From assembly GCA_002371135.1 (NCBI GenBank), contig DFGB01000044.1, forward strand, positions 29,202 through 60,035: a DNA stretch of 30,834 nucleotides, in the 5' to 3' direction. How positions within the stretch are numbered: position 1 is the stretch's first letter; each line of letters starts with the position of its first letter. Of the stretch, positions 1 through 8,300 are shown in pieces. The position numbers were made by a program, and so were the translations under genes. The notes under the pieces were generated by a model. It was not told the DNA's origin and ran no database searches. It saw only the letters and a list, made by a program, of their open reading frames with translations. The stretch comes from Verrucomicrobia bacterium UBA3761 (lineage in GTDB: Bacteria > Verrucomicrobiota > Kiritimatiellia > RFP12 > UBA1067).

Positions 1-14
1 AAAACCCTTGGAAA

Positions 15-38
15 CTCTGCGTCTCAGCGTCTCTGCGA
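15..38. repeat. Octamer tandem array (three units)
   Basis: Three consecutive 8-bp units are visible: CTCTGCGT, CTCAGCGT and CTCTGCGA. The reverse complement of the same family recurs at 18899-18930. There is no coding potential, and the array lies in the 111-bp region before the first gene. Confidence 0.75.
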
Positions 39-62
39 TAAAAACCTATTGCATGGTAGTGC

Positions 63-111
63 TTTCAACCTTTCAACTTTTCAACTCCTAACTACTAACT
101 CCTGACTCTTC
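63..111. repeat. Heptamer-type array abutting a start codon
   Basis: Degenerate 7-8 bp units ending in AAC or GAC follow each other (for example TCCTAAC, TACTAAC, TCCTGAC at 86-106) and run directly into the ATG at 112. No Shine-Dalgarno-like purine stretch lies between the array and the start. A pyrimidine-rich array of the same kind precedes the start at 15678 on the other strand. Confidence 0.7.
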
Positions 112-1563
112 ATGACTCTCAATCCATTCACACTCAAAGAACTGCGGCAGCTGACGCGATCGAAAACGATTGCGAGCAGCCTCGTCGGTTTCCTTTGCGC
201 ATGCCTCGCCGTGTGCTATGCCGTCCCTGCGTTCAATGCCGGTATCGACCAGTCGACGGGGGCGGTCGTCTTCTCATTCATAAATGCGATACTGATGATC
301 GTTTGCGCCATTGTCATCCCCTGCAATGTGTTCGCGCGAATCGACAAAGAACGCGGAGGCTCCAAGCGGGCCGTCGATTTCACGCTCCTGACGGCTCTCG
401 CGCCGGCCGAGATAATCGACGGCAAACTTCGCGGCGCGTTCTCGCTCATCGTGCTCTTTTCGACTGCCGCCTTGCCGTTTGGCGTATTTTCGTATCTGTT
501 GCACGGCATTTCGTTCGCGTCGATTTTCACGACGCTCGCGACGACGGCGACCATTGCCGTTTTCTCCTCCCACGCCGCCCTTGCTCTCGGCGTTCTGCGC
601 ATTGGCCACAGGTTGCGTGTGTTCGTATTCGCCGTGGTGCTCGTGCTCGGCGGCGCCATGCTTTTGCCTGCGCTCGCAATTTCGAGTGCAGGGATTCCCG
701 GGTTTTCATCGTCTGGGTTTCTGAAGTTTGTCGCCGTGGCGGTCACGGCTTCTTGCATCCTGCGCGGCTTTGCGATTGCATCGTTCTCGCCGGTCGTGAT
801 GGAGCGCGACAGACCCTTGCGCGTCGCGGTGCTGTTCGCTTTTATCGGCTGGGGCGCGTATGTCGTTTCGCTCGTATTCCTGCCGGGGTTCAAGGTCTAC
901 TCGTGGATTGTCGTTGCAAGCGACTACCTCTGCGCATTCGCCGCGTGCGCAGTGCTGCTCGCCCTTGGCGCGTCGGCGCAGGAAGAAGGCTATTCGCGCC
1001 GCATGGTCGCAGGACGGCCCAAGACGAGGCTCAAACGCCTGCTCGCGTGGCCGTTCGGCACGGGCGCTGCGAATGGCATGTTCTTCGCCGCGGCTCTCGC
1101 CTTCGTCGTCGCAGTCGCCTGGCCCCTCGCCAAGCCTCTCGTCGATGGATACTGCATCGGCCACAAGGTCTTGGACGCACATGGCATGATATACAAAGTC
1201 GAATTCGAGTATGCGTTTGCGACGGTGCTGATGTATGTCTTTTCGGTGATTCTCCTGGTGCGGTTTCTGTGGTATGTCGTCACGCGCAAGGTGCGGATTT
1301 CGCCTATGCTCGTGCCGCTCGCGGCGGTGGCGCTGTTCGCTTTCTTCCAGAGCATCCCGGCCATAAGGGCGATTGCGCTTGCGGCGGACTGGCCGGACTA
1401 CTTTTTCGACATGCCGTTCTGCGTTCTCAAAATCAACCGTCATCCATTGATGCATCTATGCTACTCTGGCGGAGCATTCGCGCTCGGCGCCGTGTTGAAC
1501 GCCATCGTATGGTGGCGCGCCCGCGTCCGCATTGCGGACGCGCAAGTAGGATGTAGGAAGTAG
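112..1563 (+). CDS. ABC-2-type transporter permease, multi-pass membrane protein
   Basis: This 483-residue protein starts with a short cytoplasmic segment containing NPFTLKELRQLTRSK, a form common at the N-terminus of ABC-2 family permeases in PVC bacteria. About ten to twelve hydrophobic segments follow. After the second segment the stretch around residues 80-105 (RAVDFTLLTALAPAEIIDGK) matches the family pattern in which the protein contacts its ATPase. A charged linker near residues 288-312 separates the two membrane halves. The protein probably exports or flips a substrate that cannot be told from sequence. The partner ATPase is not in the window and may lie just to the left. The start has no Shine-Dalgarno sequence. 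The last residues (QVGCRK) are encoded by a GTAGGAA-type heptamer array that also supplies the TAG stop, so the native C-terminus may once have been different. Confidence 0.75.
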   Translation: MTLNPFTLKELRQLTRSKTIASSLVGFLCACLAVCYAVPAFNAGIDQSTGAVVFSFINAILMIVCAIVIPCNVFARIDKERGGSKRAVDFTLLTALAPAEIIDGKLRGAFSLIVLFSTAALPFGVFSYLLHGISFASIFTTLATTATIAVFSSHAALALGVLRIGHRLRVFVFAVVLVLGGAMLLPALAISSAGIPGFSSSGFLKFVAVAVTASCILRGFAIASFSPVVMERDRPLRVAVLFAFIGWGAYVVSLVFLPGFKVYSWIVVASDYLCAFAACAVLLALGASAQEEGYSRRMVAGRPKTRLKRLLAWPFGTGAANGMFFAAALAFVVAVAWPLAKPLVDGYCIGHKVLDAHGMIYKVEFEYAFATVLMYVFSVILLVRFLWYVVTRKVRISPMLVPLAAVALFAFFQSIPAIRAIALAADWPDYFFDMPFCVLKINRHPLMHLCYSGGAFALGAVLNAIVWWRARVRIADAQVGCRK

Positions 1564-1566
1564 GAA
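1546..1566. repeat. GTAGGAA heptamer array overlapping a stop codon
   Basis: Three 7-bp units (GTAGGAT, GTAGGAA, GTAGGAA) overlap the end of the permease gene and provide its TAG stop at 1561-1563. The same unit forms an array at 14442-14483. Confidence 0.8.
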
Positions 1567-1568
1567 AT

Positions 1569-1870
1569 ACGGGAGGGTCGCGTTTCAGCGCAAGGAGGCG
1601 CGGCTTCAGCCGCGCTCGAACCAAAATGGGGTGCGCGGCTTCAGCCGCGCTCGAACCAAAAATGTGGTGCGCGGCTAAAGCCGCACCTCCTTGTCGCTAT
1701 ACCCGCACGGGAGGGTCGCACTTCAGCGCCAAGGAGGCGCGGCTTCAGCCGCGTTAGAACCAAAATGGGGTGCGCGGCTAAAGCCGCGCCTCCTTGTCGC
1801 AATACTCGTACGGGAGGACCTCCTCCTTCCTACTTTCTACTTGGGCCGCGCTGAAGCGCGGCCCTCCTGC
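1569..1870. repeat. Block of palindromic GC-rich repeats (families A and B)
   Basis: Two alternating elements fill this stretch. Family A has the core GCGCGGCTTCAGCCGCGC (or a CTAAAG centre), usually flanked by AAGGAG and CTCCTT. Cores are at 1598-1615, 1633-1650, about 1669-1684, about 1737-1754 and 1772-1789. Family B is a GGGAGGGTCGCG-CTTCAGCGC type hairpin at about 1569-1590, 1709-1730 and 1845-1868. Spacers such as CTCGAACCAAAATGGGGT also repeat. Each core can fold into a tight hairpin. From 1871 to 2028 I see only two small hairpins (1873-1886 and 1892-1907) and AT-rich DNA before a promoter. Confidence 0.85.
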
Positions 1871-2028
1871 TTCCCCCAAATGGGGGCGCGGGGCTTGAAA
1901 ACAAGCCGAGCGGAATTGCCGTCCTCGCAGAGCGCAAAAAATTTTCGCTTGCCGGTTCTTGATCCCTCGATAATTCCATGCTTTTCACGCGTCTTTAATT
2001 TATCGCCCTCCCCTCGAAAATTCCACTA

Positions 2029-2058
2029 TTGACGTCTCAACGCGAAATGTGCTATACT
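2029..2058 (+). promoter_or_regulatory. Sigma-70-type promoter of the giant repeat-protein gene
   Basis: TTGACG at 2029-2034 and TATACT at 2053-2058 are separated by 18 bp, close to consensus. Transcription would start near 2065, giving an untranslated leader of about 270 nt before the start codon at 2336. Confidence 0.8.
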
Positions 2059-2084
2059 AGTTTCATCGTTGGAGAGGTAGCACA

Positions 2085-2309
2085 ATGTCGGCTATTGAGA
2101 TAGCATTGGACATCGTACTGGCAGTACGTACTGCCAGCGTGTTGTTGTTTTCTTGCGCCGTCTCTGCGTCATTTCCTGAAAATACCACCCTGCGGAACTT
2201 TATCGCCCGCTCCGGTGGTGTTTTCGCTTGCAGAGAAAACCTCGCTCTAACGAACTTCCGTTTTTGCAACCCAAGCGCCATTCCCCTAGCGCCGGCGTTC
2301 GCATTTTAA
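2085..2309 (+). CDS. Possible leader peptide, 74 residues
   Basis: An ATG at 2085 is preceded at good spacing by GGAGAGG (2071-2077), a better ribosome binding site than that of the downstream giant gene. The reading frame gives 74 residues with a hydrophobic N-terminal part (MSAIEIALDIVLAVRTASVL) and stops 26 nt before the giant gene's ATG. It overlaps a perfect 20-bp palindrome and a second hairpin, so its translation could influence leader folding. I recognise no family. It could equally be a chance frame in a structured leader. Confidence 0.35.
   Translation: MSAIEIALDIVLAVRTASVLLFSCAVSASFPENTTLRNFIARSGGVFACRENLALTNFRFCNPSAIPLAPAFAF
2118..2137 (+). promoter_or_regulatory. Perfect 20-bp palindrome followed by a T-rich tract
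   Basis: CTGGCAGTACGTACTGCCAG is a perfect inverted repeat about 53 nt after the expected transcription start. It is followed by a GTTGTTGTTTTCTT tract. As RNA it gives an 8-bp stem with an ACGU loop before a U-rich run, like an attenuator. As DNA it could be an operator for a dimeric regulator. Confidence 0.55.
2178..2225 (+). promoter_or_regulatory. Second leader hairpin
   Basis: GAAAATACCACC (2178-2189) pairs with GGTGGTGTTTTC (2214-2225), with one G-U pair, around a 24-nt loop. It lies in the leader of the giant gene, between the palindrome at 2118 and the start at 2336. Confidence 0.5.
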
Positions 2310-2335
2310 CAAACACCAAGAGAGAGGGAAATCCC

Positions 2336-5300
2336 ATGAGAAAACTACTACAAAAACCAAAGTTGCTGCTGATGGCGCTTTCCGCCCTCGCAGCCTGCAC
2401 CACCTGGGCCGCAACGCTTAGTTATTCGGGATACATATCGACGGATTCGGCGAACCCGTCGACGGTGTTCTCCGGCGTCAACCTCAGTGACATCGGCTCG
2501 ACGTATGTCCTGAAGGGCAACATGGGCGGCGGCTATGTTACATCTCCAGGTGAGGCAGGTGTATATCGAGCAAGTCTGGATAACGGCGTACTGACAGTAC
2601 AGTTCCAGAAGATTGATGGGACGAGCAGCACTGGAATATATGCCAAGGGCGTCGTGGTCAAGTTCCAGCAATCTGGCGATGACATTACTGCATATGCGTC
2701 TGCGACAGGGTACAGTTCAACGCTAACTTTGGGGCAAGATTATTCGTCGTCAACGGGAACACCGGCGAGTTCCGCCTCCGCTGGTGGCTATGGCATCTAC
2801 GACGTTTCGCTCGTTGCTGGTCGCAAGGTGGAGTACAAGAATACAGGAACTACGTCGGGCACATACACGATTTCTGGCGGATATGCAGCGCAGCCAACAT
2901 GGAAAATGAACATCCCAGCCAAGGGGACGGCCACATCAGGTGCGCTCGTCAAGGTGAAGGCAATAAAGATCGGCTCCCGCACTACAACATGGACTGCCGA
3001 CTATGACTCTGCCTCGGTGACGGTAAACGGCGTTTCTTCTACCCCGATTTCGACATATGCTACGCCTTACTTGCTGGCGTACGATTCTTCGACCACTTGC
3101 AAGCCTCTTGAGTATGTATTCCCTAATGCAACTCCGCTGATGGTCAATGTCGGAACCGATTATGATGCCAGCTTTTATAAGGCAGACGGAACGCAGACAT
3201 CCAATAACCCCGGCGGCTCGTATCTAATCAAGACGGCTGACGCGGTGGAGTATGCTCTTCGCATGCCGAATGTGCATTCAGCTGGCTGGCGCCCTGTGCA
3301 GGAGGTTGAGACGCTCGTCGTCGCCACGGCAACAGCGTCGGCTGATGAAAACTGGAGTGCCCTGACATGGACAAACGGCGCCGCCGACTGGACGGAGGCT
3401 GGTGCAACGCCTGTAGTGCTCACTGTCTCAGAAAATTGCACAATAACGCTTGACAGTGCCGTCAGCCTCGAAAGCATCGTTTTCGACATCGCCGATGGCA
3501 AGACGCTCACGCTTTCTGGAGCAAACACGATTACTGCCGCCAACGGCATCATCATCAAGGGCGGCACAGTTTCTGTCTCTGCTGCAAACCTTGTCGGCAC
3601 TGTGTATGGCGATGGCGAATTGAAATTTGTTGGCATTCGTCCTACGACCACGGCGACGAATCCATCGCTTGTCCTTACAGACAGCGCATGGGAGGGAACA
3701 GTTACAATACAGTATGATTATGCAAATACTGCTACTGGAGGAAATCGCCAGCTTTTCCCGCAGGCGTGGGGAAGCGCAAATTCAAAAATCAAGTGGAACG
3801 GTGTCGCCGGTTATTTCGGTGGTTGCACATCTGCTGCTGGCTGGATACTCGAGGATTTGACGGTTAATGACACGACATACCCGGCGTTGCGCAAGAATGA
3901 CGGTGGTAGCAATAGCATGACTACGGCGCCTTCGCTGTCAGGTAGTGGAACATTCGCTGACGAATCAAACCCCTCCGAGAGATTCAAATTTGCGGATGGT
4001 TCATCGTTTGCCGGCTCGATAAACATAACGAGCAGCTCTGGCAACGGCATGAATGTTCAGTTCGGAGCAACTGCTGTAACTAAGGTTGCAAGAACAATTC
4101 ACGTGTTGAGCGGAGCGACTGTCAATGTCGCCGCAGGAAAGACATGGACCGCTCCAGGTGGAATAGTCGTTAGCGGTACATTGACCGTCGGTTCAGGCGC
4201 GTCCGTCCCGACGATTACGACGACTGATACGGCTGCTTACGTTTTCAGCTCGTCCGCTACGATTGGAACAGTAGCTGGTTCTTCTATCGGTAGTTCATTG
4301 GGTATCATGAGTGGGACGGTTTCCGTTACTGACACAGCCATTACTTCGCTCACGATTCCGGCAGAGACTGGAAGCACATACATGAATTTGGTTACCCTCG
4401 ATCTTTCAGGCTGCACGTCCTTGACCGCCCTGTATCTCAATCTCGGCGCAAGCAAGACGGTTGACATGACCAAGATAACCTTGCCTGACGGTTGCACGGT
4501 TTATGCCAACGCCGGTTCTGCCAGGAATTTGTCGGGCTATAGCGTTTCCGGCGCGACATATCTCGTCGAAGAGACCAAGGCAGAATATGGCGCAGGTTCT
4601 CTTACTGTCGAAAACGTCCCGACGGGCGCGAGCGTCGCGGTAAAGCGCGTTGACGGCACGATTGTCTCCGCCACGGTTGATGGAACAACGGCAACGCTGA
4701 CGAGCGAGGTAAAGATCGATGGCGCGGCGACGTACTGCGATGCCACCTTTGCGAATACTGTTTCCATGGCATACACGACAGATAACGTTGTTGTGCGTAG
4801 TCCGGCGACAGGCAACTATAACAATTCTGCGGCGGACAAGACTACGGGAATCATGGTTTACGATACCCCGTGGCTTGGAACTTCCGACGCGTGGAATATC
4901 GCCAACATGGGAGACTTCCAAAGCGATATGACGGTCGCTGTAGTCGGACAGATGCCCGCGTGCAAGGATAACGCCATGTTCCTTCACATCGGCGGTTGCA
5001 ATAGTGGCGTGAACGGCATTATTATCGCGCGAACGGCAAATGACAACGAAGCGTTTGTTGCATACAACCAGGGCTCGACAGTCACCAAGCTTACTACCAT
5101 GACCGTGCCGAACGCCGACAGCGCAAGGCATGTCTATGTGGTAACGAAGCATGACACGGCATCAACGACAACTTTCACCATCTATCTCGATGGCATCAAG
5201 TGGAAGACGGTTCCGCTTGATTTTGTCCTTGCGATTTCGGGTGGTGTTCAGGTTGGCTCGGACTTCCATGGCGCGATACATCCAGTCACCCAAACCGACA

Positions 5301-8300
5301 CAGACGGTTCGCAATATGTCCTCAAGAGTATTACGTCTAGCGCCTCGCCCGCCGAAGGCTATGCGACTGATACGACCGGTTACGTAAACTGCATTCGCAT
5401 CTATGACCGTATTCTGACGCAGGTGGAAATCAACCAGTATTCCGACCCGTCCGAATACCCCTACGTCTCGCCGAATGGCTCGGCGGTGCGCACGTTCACG
5501 GCGGCTAACGAGGATTGGATTGACGAAACCGAGAATTCTGATGTCTGGTCGAACACGAAGGATGAGGTGACAACTACATCAGGCACTCCGGCTGCTGGCG
5601 CGGCCCTCACGGTCAATACCGACGTCGCAACCACGATTGGCGTCAATCTCGATTCCAACGTATCCTACGAAGCGATTACGGTGAACGGCACAGGCGCGAC
5701 GTTCCAGTTCAGCGGCGAATCCACCGGCAAGATCAGGGTGGCCGGCTCGTCAGTCATCGGCGCTCCCACCACCATTGTCGCAGGAGCTCTCGACATTTCC
5801 GGCGGCCCGGTCACCATGACCGAGGACGGCTCTCTCACGTTCGACTATTCGGACTACGAAGTGAATTCGACGACGAAAATCCAGCTCACTGGTCCTGTCG
5901 CGCAAAATGATACCGCTGTCTCGATCACTGTCCCCTCAAACCCCTACTACACCTATACGTCTGGCTGGGATTCAGGTTCCGAGCAATACGTCATCACCCC
6001 CGCTGTCGCCGTCGCGGTGCTGAACCACGAAGGGACGCTCACGGGCTACACCACCGCCGAGGCGGCGTTTGCCGATGCCGTTTCCGGCGACACGGTGACG
6101 CTCCAGACCGCGTATCTGACGCCGGGAACGCATGCGACATATGCAGGCGACAAGACTGGCGTCAACGTCGTCGTCCAGGGCTACACAATCGCCCCTGCCG
6201 TCGCCGATGGCACGACTACATGGTCCACTTCCTCCTACATCTGGACCGGCGCCGGCACCGACAACAACTGGACCACCCCCGCCAACTGGGGCCTCGCAAG
6301 CGGGTATCCGGGTTCGTCGGGCGCAGCAAACAGCCAGAACACCGACAACGTGCTGGTTCCGAACGCGGCGACGATCACGCTCACCGGAAGCGCTTATTTG
6401 ACCGGCGTCACACTCTCCGGCAACTTGACGCTTACCGGCGGCGGCACACTCTATGCCCGTACGATTTCCGGCTCAAAGGTCATTCTTTCTGGTGCGACGT
6501 TGAGGGCGTACCAGAATGGCAAAACGGTCGATGCCAATGGCCTGACAGTTTCCTCTGATGTTGAAATTGCCGCTGGAACTGTGAATGGCTTCTATATGGG
6601 CAAGAACAATAGCAACAATTACAGTGCTAAATTTGATATTGCGGGCTCATTGTCAGGTACTGGCAAGGTAATTGTGACGATTGATAATGGTCCATTCCAT
6701 GGGCTAACAGTATCGGGCGATGCTTCTCAGTTTGCTGGCGAGTGGGTTGTTTCTGGTGATTCAGACGCTACTCAGTTCAAGGCAGCAGCACAAGTCAGTG
6801 CGACTGCATCGTATACCTTTAGTTCTCGCAACAATAATGGTGGCGGCTCTTACCCGTTTAGTTTGATGGCTGGAACTTTTGCGGTCGGAGCAATTAATGG
6901 TAGCATTTATCTTGGCGGCACTTCTGGGAATCACGGTACTTCCGGCATGACCATCACTGTCGGCGGCAGGAACGAGGATTGCTCGTTCGGCGGCAGCATC
7001 GGCTACGCATCGTCTTACTGCAACAACCTCGTCAAGACTGGTACTGCCGATATGACATACACTGGCGGCGGCTTCTACGGCAGCATGACGATTCAGAACG
7101 GCACGTACATCATCGGCTCCACGGACGCCAACCCGGGGGCAATCATATTCCAGGGTGGTGCGCTGAGCGTCGCAGAGGGAATCACAGTCGATCCATCGTC
7201 GCACTTCTCGTCCGATTCCACTGCGGCGGTCGTGTTTGATGACAGGGGCTATGACAACGAATGGGCAACGGCTCTCACCGCCGCAGATACGCCGTATGGC
7301 CTGACTAAGAAGGGCGCAGGAACGCTCACCCTGTCCGCAGCTACTGCCACGATTGGCGGCCCGACGACGGTCAGCGAGGGTATCCTCGTGGTGCCTGTCG
7401 GGACGACGTTCAACGGCGCTGTGACGGTCGCCGAGGGCGCGAAGATCCAGTTCGAGGCCGACCCGAATTGGGCGGATGGCGCGACGCCGACAATCTGCAC
7501 GTTCACGACGGCTCCGAGTGCCGATACGCTCGACCGCATCGAGATTACAGGCTTTGGCGGCCGCCAGTCCGCGACGATGGAGTATAATTCCGAGACGGGT
7601 GCGTATGTTGCTACAGTCACGTCTCCGACGCTCGTCTGGAACGGCGCTAACAATGCGAACTGGACTGATGCGGATGCCTGGCTCATTGGCGAGACACCTG
7701 CGACGTTCCAGTCCGGCGACAAGGTCGTGTTCTCGGGCGCCTCGTTTGATGGTGTCACGGAGATGACGGTAAGCATCCCCTCGGATGTTGCACCCGCATC
7801 TGTGACAATCGACCCTGGCTCCGGTAACACCTTCGTGTTCACCGGCGCAGGCAAGGCGACCACCGATGGCCTGGAAGTGGCTGTCTCCAGCGGCACGGCC
7901 AAGCTCGCCGCCGACGTGTTCTCTGGGCTTGCGATAGCCAATGCCGGCACAGTGGAAGTTGCCGAGTCGGGAAGTGGCGTATCGATTGGCGACGTAACTG
8001 GTAGTGGCAACATCAAGGTAACCTCCGGCGAACTGCATACGACGGGTACGATTTCCGCGACGACAAGCATGTCGATTGCGCAGGGTGCGACTGTGTATGT
8101 CGAGGCAACGCCGGGTGACTACCGCACTGTGAGCGATGCGCTCAAGATTACAGGTGCCGGCAAGCTCGTCATATGCGATGGTGCGACATTCACCACGGCC
8201 AAGAACAGCTCTCTCGGCGAATTCACGGGTGAGTTGCGTATCGAAGCTGGTGGCCGGTATAATACACCAAATGGCACTCGCGATAATGTGGCTGGTAGGG

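Noticed and set aside
195..1556. 453-codon frame overlapping the first permease
   Set aside because: It is Arg/Cys-rich shadow coding. The frame from 112 gives a coherent membrane protein.
1569..1870. CRISPR array
   Set aside because: The repeats are palindromic, vary in sequence and spacing, and the spacers are themselves repeated. No cas genes are present.
2228..2335. Upstream start for the plus-strand giant protein
   Set aside because: It would add 36 polar residues before a clear signal peptide. The ATG at 2336 has its own ribosome binding site.
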